Assembly (NCBI RefSeq): GCF_905171765.1
Contig: NC_053394.1
Span: 160,279,256 to 160,343,255 of the forward strand
Length of the DNA: 64,000 bases
Direction of reading: 5' to 3'
From: Bufo bufo
Taxonomy: Eukaryota > Chordata > Amphibia > Anura > Bufonidae
A program made the position numbers and the translations under genes. The notes beneath the pieces are model-generated. The model had not been told where the DNA came from and searched no databases. It saw only the letters and a list, made by a program, of their open reading frames with translations. Shown piece after piece: positions 11,269 to 23,376 of the stretch; position 1 is the stretch's first letter, and each line of letters begins with the position of its first letter.

Positions 11269-12442
11269 CGTCATCTCATCCCGCAAAAATCATGCCCTAC
11301 TCAAGATTATCGCCCAAAAACTGAAAAATATATGGCTCTCGGACTATGGAGACACTAAAACATGATTTTTTTTGTTTCAAAAATGAAATAATTGTGTAAG
11401 ACGTACATAAATAAAAAAAAGTAGACATATTAGGTATTGCCGCGTCGGTAATAACCTGCTCTATAAAAATACCACATAATCTAACCTGTCAGATGAATGT
11501 TGTAAATAACAAAAAATAAAAACCGTGCCAAAACAGCTATTTCTTGTTACCTTGCCTCACAAAAAGTGTAATATAGAGCAACCAAAAATCATATTTACCC
11601 TAAAATAGTACCAACATAACTGCCACCCTATTCCGTAGTTTCCAAAATGGGGTCACTTTTTTGGAGTTTCTACTCTAGGGGTGCATCAGGGGGGCTTCAA
11701 ATGGGACATGGTGTCAAAAAAACAGTCCAGCAAAATCTGCCTTCCAAAAACCATATGTCATTCCTTTCCTTCTGCACCCTGCCGTGGGCCCGTACAACAG
11801 TTTACGACCACATATGGGGTGTTTCTGTAAACTACAGAATCAGGGCCATAAATATTGAGTTTTATTTGGCTGTTAACCCTTGCTTTGTAACTGGAAAAAA
11901 TTGATTCAAATGGAAAAATCTAAAGGGTTAACAAAGTTTGTAAAATCAGTTTTGAATACCTTGAGGGGTGTAGTTTGTAAATTTGGGTCATTTTTGGGTG
12001 GTTTATTTATTCTGTAAGCCTCACAAAGTGACTTCAGACCTGAACTGTTCCTGAAAAAGTGGGTTTTAGAAATTTTGTAATGTCCCCAAAAAATAAAATG
12101 GAATTCCCAAAATGATCCAAACATAAAGTAGACATATGGGAATTGTAAATGAATAACTATTTTGGAGGTATTACTATGTATTATAGAAGTAGAGAAATAG
12201 AAATTTGGAAATTAGCACATTTTTAAAAATTGTGGGTAAATTTGGATTATTTGTATAAATATTTTTTTTTCACTACATTTTACCAGTGTCATGAAGTACA
12301 ATATGTGATGAAAAAACTATGGCCTGGAATGGCCTGGATAAGTAAAAGCGTTTTAAAGTTATTCACACGTAAAGTGATACTGGTCAGATTTGCAAAAAAT
12401 GGCCAAGTCCTTAAGGTGAAAATTTCCCCAGTACATAAGGGG

Positions 12443-13000
12443 TTAAAGGGGGAAAAAGAAAAAATAGTCTGTTTTCAAGTTTTTTTATTCAATATGACAA
12501 ATTTCATATATCACGTAAACAAAATTAATGAAAGGCACTTACTAATGTCTTGTGATTTTCTATATTGCTTCCTTTGCTGGCTTGATTCAAGGCTCATATC
12601 CAGGTGTCATGACTTTCAATGGGTCCGTGGAAAAATCGGAAAATGCATCGTTTTTCATCCGCGTCCGTGAACCGTGTTTCCTGTCCGTGAAAAAAATAGG
12701 ACCTGTCCTATTTTTTTCACGAACAACGGTTCACGGACCCATTCAAGTCAATGGGTCCGTGAAAAACCACGGATGCACACAAGATTGTCATCCGCGTCCG
12801 TGATCCGTGTCCGTTTTTTTTCAATCATTTTAAAGGCAAACTTGACTTAGATTTTTTTTTTCACTTTTCATGTCCGTGGATCCTCCAAAAATCAAGGAAG
12901 ACCCACGGAAGAAAAAACGGACACGGATCACGGAACTACGGAACCCGTTTTTGCGGACCGCAAAAAAAACGGTCGTGTGCATGAGGCCTAAATCAGTGGT
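12443..13000. repeat. Repeat-derived flank of hAT copy 1
   Basis: After the TTAA at 12443 comes an A/T-rich stretch, then near 12605-12987 a block rich in the motif GGGTCCGTG and its complement, ending GTCGTGTGCATGAGGCCT. That end is shared with the Harbinger-like MITE ends at 51940 and 53306. The left terminus of the hAT transposon that follows was not found, so this block may have replaced it. Confidence 0.4.
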
Positions 13001-13596
13001 TTCTTTTGTTGCAGGCCAAGTGTAAATCTGTCCGTAAAAGGGTATATTACACTCAGCATGCATCTCCAAGTGTATTTTTTTCCGTAAAAGGGTATATTAC
13101 ACAAAGTGTTAAATTACAATTGCTGATAGCATAAGCCTTTAAATTTGCACGCACTATTGTGCATCTCATAGTGTATTTCTGTCCGTAAAAGGGTATATTA
13201 CACTCAAGGTGTAAATTCAAGTGCTGATAGGGTCATCCTCAATAACTTCACACGCTACCGTGCATCTCCAAGTGTATTTCTTTCCGTTAAAGTGTATATT
13301 ACAATAAGTGTTAAAATACAAGTGCTCAAAGCATAATCCTATATATTTTTTCACACGTTGCTGTGCATCTCCAAGTGTAATTCTGTCCGTAAAATGATAC
13401 CTTTCATCCAGGGCCTGAATACTAGGCCTACAATTGATATTCCCCTAAATCTGTGGTTACTGCTGTGCCTGTATTAGTGTAATACGGTACATAAGTAGAT
13501 AGCCAGATAGTGCTAGGTGCCTGTAAAAAAAGGCCTGAATTTGAATTCAATACATTGGGCCAAATAATTTTTTTCTTATTGTGGTGAACGGTAACA

Positions 13597-16500
13597 ATGA
13601 GGAAAACATCTAGTAAGGGACGCGGACGCGGACATGGTCGTGGTGGTGTAAGTGGACGTGGCCGTTCTGCCACAGCCACACGTCCTAGTGAACCAACTAC
13701 CTCAGGTCCCAGTACCTGCCAGAATTTACAGCGATATTTGGTGGGGCCCAATGCCGTTCTAAGGATGGTAAGGCCTGAGCAGGTACAGGCATTAGTCAAT
13801 TGGGTGGCCGACAGTGGATCCAGCACGTTCACATTATCTCCCACCCAGTCTTTTGCAGAAAGCGCACAGATGGCGCCTGAAAACCAAGCCCATCAGTCTG
13901 TCACATCACCCCCATGCATATCAGGGAAACTGTCTGAGCCTCAAGTTATGCAGCAGTCTCTTATGCTGTTTGAAGACTCTGCTGGCAGGGTTTCCCAAGG
14001 GCATCCACCTAGCCCTTCCCCAGCAGTGGAAGACATAGAATGCACTGACGCACAACCACTTATGTTTCCTGATGATGAGGACATGGGAATACCACCTCAG
14101 CACGTCTATGATGATGACGAAACACAGGTGCCAACAGCGTAGCAAAAGAGGGAGCAGGGGGCAAAAGCAGAACACCCGCCGCCAAGAGACTCCTGCTACT
14201 GGCCACTGTCACCAGGGACCGAGCACCCCAAAGGCAGCTTCAAGGAGTTCCCTGGCGTGGCAGTTCTTCAAACAATGTGCTGACGACAAGACCCGAGTGG
14301 TTTGCACGCTGTGCCATCAGAGCCTGAAGTGAGGCATTAACATTCTGAACCTTAGCACAACCTGCATGACCAGGCTTCTGCATGCAAAGCATGAACTGCA
14401 GTGGAGTAAACACCTTAAAAACAAGGAAGTCACTCAAGCTCCCCCTGCTATCTCTTCTGCTGCTGCCTCGGCCTCTTCCTCCGCCTCGGGAGGAACGTTG
14501 GCACCTGCCGCCCAGCAAACAGAGGATGTACCACCAACACCACCACCTCCGTCACCAAGCATCTCCACCATGTCACACGGCAGCGTTCAGCTCTCCATCT
14601 CACAAACATTTGAGAAAAAGCGTAAATTCCCACCTAGCCACCCTCGATCCCTGGCCCTGAATGCCAGCATTTCTAAACTACTGGCCTATGAAATGCTGTC
14701 CTTCAGGCTGGTGGACACACACAGCTTCAAACAGCTCATGTTGCTTGCTGTCCCACAGTATGTTGTTCCCAGCCGCCACTACTTCTCCAAGAGAGCTGTG
14801 CCTTCCCTGCACAACCAAGTATCCGATAAAATCAAGTGTGCACTGTGCAACGCCATCTGTGGCAAGGTCCACCTAACCACAGATACGTGGACCAGTAAGC
14901 ACAGCCAGGGACGCTATATCTCCCTAACTGCACACTGGGTAAATGTAGTGGCAGCTGGGACCCAGGCGGAGAGTTCTTTGGCGCACGTCCTTCCGCCGCC
15001 AAGGATCGCAGGGCAACATTCTTTGCCTCCTGTAGCCTCCTCCTCCTACTCGGCTTCCTCCTCCTCTTCTTCCACCTGCTCATCCAGTCAGCCACACACC
15101 TTCACCACCAACTTCAGCACAGCCCGGGGTAAACGTCAGCAGGGCATTCTGAAACTCATGTGTTTGGGGGACAGGCCCCACACCGCGCAGGAGTTGTGGC
15201 GGGGTATTGAACAACAGACCGACGAGTGGTTGCTGCCGGTGAGCCTCAAGCCCGGCCTGGTGGTGTGCGATAATGGGCAAAATCTCGTCGCAGCTCTGGG
15301 ACTAGCCGGTTTGACGCACATCCCTTGCCTGGCGCATGTGCTGAATTTGGTGGTGCAGAAGTTCATTTACAACTACCTCGACATATCAGAGCTGCTGCAC
15401 AAAGTGCGGGCCTTCTGTGCGCGCTTCCGGCGTTCACATCCTGCCGCTCCTCGCCTGTCTGCGCTACAGCGTAACTTCGGCCTTCCCGCTCACCGCCTCA
15501 TATGCGACGTGCCCACCAGGTGGAACTCCACCTTGCACATGCTGAACAGACTGTGCGAGCAGCAGCAGGCCATAGTGGAGTTTCAGCTGCAGCACGCACG
15601 GGTCAGTCGCACTGCGGAACAGCAACACTTCACCACCAATGACTGGGCCTCCATGCGAGACCTGTGTGCCCTGTTGCGCTGTTTCGAGTACTCCACCAAC
15701 ATGGCCAGTGGCGATGACGCCGTTATCAGCGTTACAATACCACTTCTATGTCTCCTTGAGAAAACACTTAGGGCGATGATGGAAGAGGAGGTGGCCCAGG
15801 AGGAGAACAAAGAGGGGTCATTTTTAGCACTTTCAGGCCAGTCTCTTAGAAGTGACTCAGAGGGAGGTTTTTTGCAACAGCAGAGGACAGGTACAAATGT
15901 GGCCAGCCAGGGCCCACTACTGGAGGACGAGGAGGACGAGGATGAGGAGGAGGTGAAGGAGGATGAGGATGAAGCATGTTCACAGCGGGGTGGCACCCAA
16001 CGCAGCTCGGGCCCATCACTGGTGCGTGGCTGGAGGGAAACGGAGGACGATGACGATACGCTTCCCACAGAGGACAGCTTGTCCTTACCTCTGGGCAGCC
16101 TGGCACACATGAGCGACTACATGCTGCAGTGCCTGCGCAACAACAGCAGAGTTGCCCACATTTTAACGTGTGCGGACTACTGGGTTGCCACCCTGCTGGA
16201 TCCCCAGTACAAAGACAATGTGCCCACCTTACTTCCTGCACTGGAGCGTGATAGGAAGATGCGCGAGTACAAGCGCACGTTGGTAGACACGCTACTGAGA
16301 GCATTCCCAAATGTCACAGGGGAACAAGTGGAAGCCCAAGGCGAAGGCAGAGGAGGAGCAAGAGGTCGCCAACGCAGCTGTGTCACGGCCAGCTCCTCTG
16401 AGGGCAGGGTTAGCATGGCAGAGATGTGGAAAAGTTTTGTCACCACGCCACAGCTAACTGCACCACCACCTGATACGGAACGTGTTAGCAGGAGGCAACA

Positions 16501-16801
16501 TTTCACTAACATGGTGGAACAGTACATGTGCACACCCCTCCACGTACTGACTGATGGTTCGGCCCCATTCAACTTCTGGGTCTCCAAATTGTCCACGTGG
16601 CCAGAGCTAGCCTTTTATGCCTTGGAGGTGCTGGACTGCCCGGCGGCCAGCGTTTTGTCTGAACGTGTATTCAGCACGGCAGGGGGCGTCATTACAGACA
16701 AACGCAGCCGCCTGTCGACAGCCAATGTGGACAAGCTGACGTTCATAAAAATGAACCAGGCATGGATCCCACAGGACCTGTCCATCCATTGTGCAGATTA
16801 G
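13597..16801 (+). pseudogene. hAT transposase, BED zinc finger type, broken copy 1
   Basis: Frame 13597-14142 gives a Gly/Arg-rich N-terminus (GRGRGHGRGG) and acidic linker ending at a TAG. Compared with copy 2, about 50 codons are missing there and the frame shifts. A second lesion is a TGA at 14330-14332 inside the BED finger (CTLC ... HAKH), where copy 2 has Arg. From 14366 one open frame of 811 codons covers the RNase H-like catalytic region (TTDTWTS and VVCDNG carry the first two acidic residues). An acidic insert (about 15925-15980) and the C-terminal dimerisation block with LSERVFSTAGG follow. It catalysed cut-and-paste transposition in the family; this copy cannot make the full protein. 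Cys and His of the finger are otherwise retained. Confidence 0.88.
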
Positions 16802-16929
16802 ACATTTATAACTACCTCCCCTTAACCATATATTCTTGTACTCCAGGGCACTTCTTCATTCAATCCTCTTTTTTTAATTTTACCATTATATTGCGGGGCA
16901 ACCCAAAGTTGAATGAACCTCTCCTCCGT

Positions 16930-18010
16930 CTGGGTGCCAGGGCCTGTTCCAATGGTGTGTGACATGAAGCCTGATTCTCTGCTATAGGACCTCTCTCCTC
17001 TGTCTGGGTGCCGGGGCCTAAATATCTGACAGTGGCCTATTCCAGTGGTGGGTGACATGAAGCCTTGTTCTCTGCTATGACATGAAGCCTGATTCTCTGC
17101 TATGGGACCTCTCTCCTCTGTCTGGGTGCCAGGGGCCTAAATATCGTAAACTGGCCTGTTCCAATGGTGTGTGACATGAAGCCTGATTCTCTGCTATGGG
17201 ACCTCTCTCCTCTGTCTGGGTGCCGGGGCCTAAATATCTGACAGTGGCCTATTCCAGTGGTGGGTGACATGAAGCCTGATTCTCTGCTATGACATGAAGC
17301 CTGATTCTCTGCTATGGGACCTCTCTCCTCTGTCTGGGTGCCGGGGCCTAAATATCTGACAGTGGCCTGTTCCAGTGGTGGGTGACCTGAAGCCTGATTC
17401 TCTGCTATGGGACCTCTCTCCTCTGTCTGGGTGCCGGGGCCTAAATATCTGACAGTGGCCTGTTCCAGTGGTGGGTGACATGAAGCCTGATTCTCTGCTA
17501 TGACATGAAGCCTGATTCACTGCTATGGGACCTCTCTCCTCTGTCTGGGTGCCGGGCCTAAATATCTGACAGTGGCCTGTTCCAGTGGTAGGTGACATGA
17601 AGCCTGATTCTCTGCTATGGGACCTCTCTCCTCTGTCTGGGTGCCGGGGCCTAAATATCTGACAGTGGTCTGTTCCAGTGGTGGGTGACATGAAGCCTGA
17701 TTCTCTGCTATGGGACCTCTCTCCTCTGTCTAGGTGCCGGGGCCTAAATATCTGACAGTGGCCTGTTCCAGTGGTGGGTGACATGAAGCCTGATTCTCTG
17801 CTATGGGATCTCTCTCCTCTGTCTGGGTGCCGGGGCCTAAATATCTGACAATGGCCTGTTCCAGTGGTGGGTGACATGAAGCCTGATTCTCTGCTATGAC
17901 ATGAAGCCTGATTCTCTGCTATGGGACCTCTCTCCTTTGTCTGGGTGCCGGGGCCTAAATATCTGACAGTGGCCTGTTCCAGTGGTGGGTGACATGAAGC
18001 CTGATTCTCT
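16930..18010. repeat. 3' tandem repeat of hAT copy 1 (94/117-bp units)
   Basis: The unit contains GGGACCTCTCTCCTCTGTCT and CCTAAATATCTGACAGTGG. GGGACC starts recur at 17104, 17198, 17315, 17409, 17526 and 17619, giving alternating spacings of 94 and 117 (or 93). The longer unit has an extra 23-base repeat of TCTGCTATGACATGAAGCC. The 256-codon minus-strand frame (17287-18057) is a translation of the repeat. Confidence 0.85.
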
Positions 18011-18021
18011 GCTATGGGACC

Positions 18022-18716
18022 TGTAACGGGGTTCCGAAGGTGCACTCGGTCCCCCATTAGCCGCAGACCTGCTGCTTAGCTTCGGGAACGAGGATCTGTG
18101 TTTTACCTCGTTCCCAGGGCGGCTTTACTAGCTGGGTGGCCCCCTGCTCCTAAGTCTGCCTTGAGCGCCGAGCTGATCACTCGGTGCTCGACTGGTTGGT
18201 CTGTCGGTCATGTGACGCTGGCCACGTCACATGACCCTCACTCCCCACTATAAATACAGGCAGCCTGCTGGCCACAGGTTGCCTGTTAATTTAGGTTCCA
18301 CCTGTGATTTGGTCTTTCCTGGCGTACTTTCCTCCTGCTGAATTCCTGACGATCCTCTGCCTGCTCCTTGTGTACTTTGCTGCTCTCCTGGTATTCTGAC
18401 CCCGGCCTCCTCCTGACGATCCTCTGCTGACTCCTTTGGTACTTCACGTCTCTCCTGGTATTTATGACCCCGGGTTCTCCTGACAATTCTCTGCTTGCTC
18501 CATTTGTACTTTGTAGCTTTCCTGGTATTGACCCGGTCTGTTCTCGTCCTGTTGTTTGTCTGTCTGTCATCCCTGCACTTATTCCAAGTTAGGGATTGCC
18601 GTCCAGTTGTCCCCTGTCATTAGGACTCGCGAGGCAAGTAGGCAGGGCCAGGGGTAAGGGTGGAGCGCAGTGGTCACTTCCTGCCCCCCTGTGTGTGTGT
18701 GTACGCGACTGTTACA
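18022..18716 (+). repeat. 5' LTR of Gypsy element (695 bp)
   Basis: It starts TGTAACGGGGTTCCGAAGG and ends CGACTGTTACA. It has one more copy of an internal unit of about 68 bp (GATCCTCTGC...CTGAC, 18350-18420) than the 3' LTR, plus about 17 extra bases near 18540-18555. A TATA-like TATAAATACAGG lies at 18250-18262. Confidence 0.92.
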
Positions 18717-18744
18717 GATTAACAGGCCCAATAACCACTGTATA

Positions 18745-21700
18745 ATGAATCCTCTGGTGACCCTGACTGACCATGTCTCTAATCTGACGCAGATGGTGCA
18801 GGAGTTAGGGGAAAAACTCAGTTATTTTGAGTTAGGGCAAGGTTCTTCCACTCCTCAGGCCTCCAGTCCGCATTTTGAGCCCCAGATTAAGCTCCCAGAA
18901 CCCTTTTCTGGAGACCGCAAGAAGTTTCTCTCTTTTAAGGAGAATTGCAAACTTTACTTCAGTTTGCGCCCCGTGTCCTCTGGCCCCGAGAGTCAACGCG
19001 TGGGCATTATCATTTCACAATTACAAGCTGATCCCTAGGACTGGGCGTTCTCTTTACCTGCTGGCGCCAGTTGTTTATCTTCTGTGGAGGGGTTCTTTCA
19101 GGCCCTGGGTACCCTCTATGATGAACCAGACAGGGCTCTAGTAGCCGAGACGGCTCTAAAGGCACTGGTTCAGGGCAATCTACCAGCGGAGGATTATTGC
19201 ACCCAATTCAGAAGGTGGTGTGTCCCCTCAGGATGGAACGAACCAGCCCTGAAGAGTCAGTTCAGGTCAGGTCTGTCTGATAAATTAAAGGATCTTCTGG
19301 TCAGTTATCACCTTCCAGAGACCTTAGAGGAGATGATGACCCTTGTTGTCCGACTTGACCGACGGGTTAGAGAGAGACGACAGGAACAACAGTTCTCTTC
19401 CCAGATGGTGGTCCAGCCAGAGGCCTATCCCAGAGACAATGCTGAGGTCTCCACCAAGGAACCCATGCAGGTTGGCATGACCCGAGGGAATCTTCGCCGC
19501 AGACCTGGAGAATGCTTTTACTGTGGAGATCCTGACCATTGGATCAACCAGTGTCCTAAGAAGGTCCTCTCTGTCAAGGCTCCTAAGGAAAGGCAACCTA
19601 AAGACCAGGTACACCCTGAATTTTCTAAATGTATGCTTTCGGTACCCATTACGATTTCTCTGGGAGTAGATAAATGGCCGGGTAAGGCCTTTATTGATTC
19701 TGGCTCCGCGGCTAGCTTTATTGACTCTGAGTATGCTGTAAGATTGGGTATTCCTATGTTTGCCTTACCAACTCCTATTCATGTCATGGCTATTGATGCT
19801 ACTCCTCTTATTGGTGGTACGGTGAGCTTATGTACCTCTGAGATTTCTCTAACCGTGGGTGTGTGCCACTCAGAGAGATGTTCGCTTTTAGTCCTGGAGA
19901 ACCTACCGGCTGAGGTGGTACTAGAGTTGCCTTGGCTCCGACTACATAACCCCACTATAGATTGGTCCAATGGGGAGTTGGTGAGATGGGGGCCTAAGTG
20001 TGACTCGTGCTTGTCTGTGGTACAGGCTGGGGTCTCAGTAAAGTCTGATACTTTACCCTCTGTTGTTAGAGAATATTCTGATGTATTCTCATCACCAACC
20101 CCGGAGGTTCTACCCCCCCCCCATAGACCTTATTATTGTACCATAGAGCTAGTAGAGGGGGCCAAGTTTCCTAAGGGACGAATTTATAATCTTTCTCTGC
20201 CCGAACGCAAGGCCATGGAAGATTATATTAAGGAGAGCCTTGGTAAAGGGCATATTAGACCTTCTGTCTCTCCTATGGGGGCAGGGTTTTTCTTCGTTAA
20301 GAATAAAGATGGTGGTCTTAGGGCATGTATCAATTACCGGAGATTAAATAAAATCACTGTCCAGAATAGATACTCCCTCCCATTGATTCCGGATTTATTT
20401 AACCAGGTTCTGGGGGCAACCTGGTTTTCCAAAATTGACCTGAAATGGGCATACAATCTAATCCGAATCAAGGAGGGAGACGAATGGAAGACGGCGTTCA
20501 ATACCCCGGTAGGACACTTTGAATATCAGGTGATGCCTTTTGGACTCAGCAATGCCCCAACTGTGTTCCAAAACTTCATGAATGACATTCTTAGGGAGTT
20601 CTTAGGTAAATTTGTTATTGTCTATCTTGATGACATTTTGATATTCTCTCCTGACTTCGAATCCCATGTGTCTCATGTTAAACAAGTATTAGAGGTGTTG
20701 AGGGAGAATCAGCTATCCGCTAAGCAAGAGAAATGTGTCTTTGGTGTACAGGAGATTCTGTTTCTAGGGCATGTTCTGACTCCTCACGCCTTCAAGATGG
20801 ATCCTGGTAAGGTACTAGCAATTAAGGAATGGGTAAGACCTTCATCCTTAAAGGCCTTACAACGGTTCTTAGGTTTCGCCAATTACTATCGTAAATTTAT
20901 TATGAATTTTTCCGTAATTGCTAAACCGTTGACCGACCTTACTAAGAAAGGGGTGTATTTGGAGAATTGGTCTACTGAGGCGTTTTCTTCATTTGAAAAA
21001 TTAAAAAAGGCATTCAGTAGCGCTCCCATTCTGATCCAGCCTGATCAGGAGAAACCTTTTATTGTGAAGGTGGATGCGTCCGAGGACGGCGCAGGAGCAG
21101 TCCTTTCACAAGGTCCTGCTAGCCTCACTAACCTGAGACCATGTGCCTTCTTCTCCAGGAAATTCTCTCCCACGGAGAGAAACTACGAGATAGGGAATAG
21201 GGAGCTGCTGACCATTAAATGGGCTTTTGAGGAGTGGAGGCATTTTCTGGAGGGGGCAAGGCATTGTGTAACTGTTGTCACTGACCATAAAAACCTTATG
21301 TTTCTCGAGTCTGCTAAGAGGTTGAATCCCCGTCAAGCCAGATGGGCTCTGTTTTTTACTCGTTTTGATTTTTCCATTACGTTCAGGATGGGAAGTAAAA
21401 ATGTGAAGGCGGATGCATTATCTCGGAGCTTCCAGGCTTTTCAATCTACTGAGGTACCACCTGAATCCATCCTACCAGCAAAAATCTTCTTAGCAGCTCT
21501 TACCCAGGATATCTCGGCTCGCATTAGGTCTGAACAACATCTGGCACCGGTATCCACCCCAACAGATAAGTTGTTTGTTCCCGTACAATTTTGTCTCCAG
21601 CTGTTGGGTGAGTGTCACGATTCTGCCTTTTGTGGACATCCGGGTGTTGAGGGCACTAAGGATCTGGTTTCTAGATCTTATTGGTGGCCCACTCTAACTA

Positions 21701-22105
21701 GGGATGTCAAGTCCTACGTGTCAGCCTGTGAGGTTTGTGCCAGGTCCAAGACACCTAGGACTCGCCCTGCTGGTAACCTACGACCCCTACCCATTCCCAG
21801 TAGACCCTGGTCCCATATCTCGATGGACTTTATAACTGACCTACCGCAGGCGGAGGGTAAGACTGTAGTTTCGGTAGTGGTCGATAGGTTTAGCAAGATG
21901 GTCCATTTCATTCCCCTGTCTAAACTCCCGAATGCCAAAACCCAGGCGTCTATTTTTGTGAAAGAAATTGTTCGATTGCATGGTATCCCGGAAAATATTG
22001 TTTCTGACAGGGGTGTGCAGTTTGTGTCCAAATTCTGGAGGGCCTTCTGTCAAAAATGGAAAAACTCTGCCTACCACCCTGAGAGTAATGGGCAGACTGA
22101 ACGCC
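18745..22105 (+). pseudogene. Gypsy gag-pol, first part
   Basis: Translation from 18745 gives a gag N-terminus interrupted by one in-frame TAG at 19036-19038; the same frame continues openly to the MITE. Landmarks are a retrotransposon gag domain (19085-19390), a zinc knuckle Cys-x2-Cys-x4-His-x4-Cys (19514-19555) and an aspartic protease motif DSGS (near 19697). Then come reverse transcriptase YLDD (20623-20634), RNase H (VKVDASEDGAG, near 21065) and integrase zinc-binding and core region (GHPGVEG near 21640, MDFITDLP near 21823). The frame is cut at 22106 by the MITE. Gag and pol share one frame, as in many chromoviruses. The copy is defective: a nonsense codon, an insertion and a later frame change. 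Confidence 0.92.
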
Positions 22106-22108
22106 TTA

Positions 22109-22596
22109 GGCTACTTTCACACCTGCGTTCGGGTGTCCGCTCGTGAGCTCCGTTTGAAGGGGCTCACAAGCGGCCCCGAACGCAGCCGTCCAGCCCTAAT
22201 GCATTCTCAGTGGACGCGGATCCGCTGAGAATGCATCAGTCTGCCAGCGTTCAGCCTCCGCTCCGCTCAGCGATCGGACACCTGAACGTGTTCGGATGTC
22301 CGCCTGGCCGTGCGGAGGCAAGCGGATCCGTCCAGACTTACAATGTAAGTCAATGGGGACGGATCCGCTTGAAGATGACACAATATGGCTCAATCTTCAA
22401 ACTGATCCGCCCCCATTGACTTTCAATGTAAAGTCTGGACGGATCCGTTCAGGCTACTTTCAAACGTAGAAATTTTTCTAAGTTATAATGCAGACGGATC
22501 CGTTCTGAACGGATACAAACGTCTGCATTATAGGAGCGGATCCGTCTGATGAAACGGACAGACGGACCCGCTCCGAACGCTAGTGTGAAAGTAGCC
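22109..22596. mobile_element. PIF/Harbinger-like MITE in Gypsy integrase
   Basis: The ends are GGCTACTTTCACACC and, inverted, GGCTACTTTCACACTAGCG, flanked by target triplets TTA (22106-22108 and 22597-22599). The inside is mostly an imperfect palindrome with several GGATCCG motifs. A relative sits at 45001-45471. It has no coding capacity. Confidence 0.9.
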
Positions 22597-22599
22597 TTA

Positions 22600-23320
22600 A
22601 TCAGTCTGTGGAACAATTCTTGAGGTTGTATGTTGCTGATGACCAGCAATTATGGGTGAAATTTCTTCCATTGGCTGAATTTGCTTTGAATAACCGTGTC
22701 AATTCTTCTGCTGGGGTTTCACCTTTCTTTTGTAACCATGGTTTCCATCCCCGTTTTCATTCTGGGTCATCCGTCTCCTTCTCTAACCCTGAGGCGGATA
22801 GGTTCTCCTCTGAACTGTGCACAGTTTGGGCCCGGGTTCAATCGAACTTAGAAAAGGCTCAAAGTACTCAGAAACACAAAGCCGATAGGAGACGTTCAAG
22901 GAGGGTGAATTTTCAGGTTGGGGATAAGGTATGGTTGTCCTCCAAGAATCTCTCTCTTAAGGTAGATTCTAAAAAGTTTGCTCCTCGTTTTGTTGGACCA
23001 TATAAGATCACGGAGGTGATTAACCCAGTATCATTTAGGTTGGAGCTGCCCGAGTCATTCCACATTCATAATGTGTTCCATAAATCTCTACTTAAAAAAT
23101 ATTTTGAACCGGTAGTACCATCGAAAACCTCGCCTCCGCCATTCTTGTTAATGATGCTGTCGAGTATGTGGTGTCTAAAATAGTGGATGTCAGGAAGGTA
23201 CGTAATTCCTTGCAGTACCTGATTCACTGGAAGGGGTATGGACCTGAAGAGAGATCTTGGGTACCTGCCAGGGAGGTTCATGCTCCTAGACTTGCTTGAA
23301 AATTTCATTTAGAACACCCT
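22600..23320 (+). pseudogene. Gypsy pol, integrase C-terminus and chromodomain
   Basis: This picks up integrase immediately after the MITE. The frame to 23183 holds the end of the integrase core and a basic region with the motif NVFHKSLLKKY (near 23073). After a frame change near 23120-23150, another frame encodes a chromodomain-like segment with HWKGYGPEERSW (near 23225). That domain targets chromatin in chromoviruses. The frame change adds to the evidence that this copy is dead. Confidence 0.85.
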
Positions 23321-23376
23321 GAAAGGCCATCGCCTGAAGTCTTGGGTCCGGTGGCCCCTCGTAAAAGGGGGGGTAC

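Larger units (their letters stand above)
9773..12442 (+). mobile_element. TTAA-flanked piggyBac-type nonautonomous element with nested L1
   Basis: The ends are TTAA plus CCCCTTCC (from 9769) and AAGGGG plus TTAA (to 12446), short inverted repeats next to the target TTAA used by piggyBac transposases. The inside is AT-rich repeat units followed by a unique-looking block (11640-12440) that recurs at 24000-25170 and, inverted, at 25180-28290. An L1 fragment (10141-11268) has landed inside. There is no transposase, so it would need one in trans. The class assignment is an inference from TTAA and the link to 39672-41050. Confidence 0.55.
13000..18021 (+). mobile_element. hAT transposon copy 1, damaged, ends not found
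   Basis: The core is homologous to the intact element at 31231-38507: leader (13440-13596), transposase region (13597-16801) and 3' tandem repeats (16930-18010). The 5' part carries a different tandem repeat, with GTCCGTAAAAGGGTATATTA recurring between 13020 and 13400. Neither the TAGAGTTGAGCGAAC-like terminal repeat nor an 8-base duplication was found. The 3' side ends abruptly at the Gypsy LTR at 18022. Confidence 0.75.

Noticed and set aside
15583..16110. Serine-rich minus-strand ORF (and its relative at 33153-33758)
   Set aside because: Antisense shadow of the acidic Glu/Asp run of the hAT transposase; long only because GAG/GAC codons read as serine and leucine codons on the other strand.
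17287..18057. 256-codon minus-strand ORF
   Set aside because: It is a translation of the 94/117-bp tandem repeat at the 3' side of hAT copy 1; it has repeated near-identical peptides, no start context and no family resemblance.
18717..18744. tRNA primer-binding site after the Gypsy 5' LTR
   Set aside because: No clear TGG-starting match to a tRNA 3' end is visible in the bases after the LTR.
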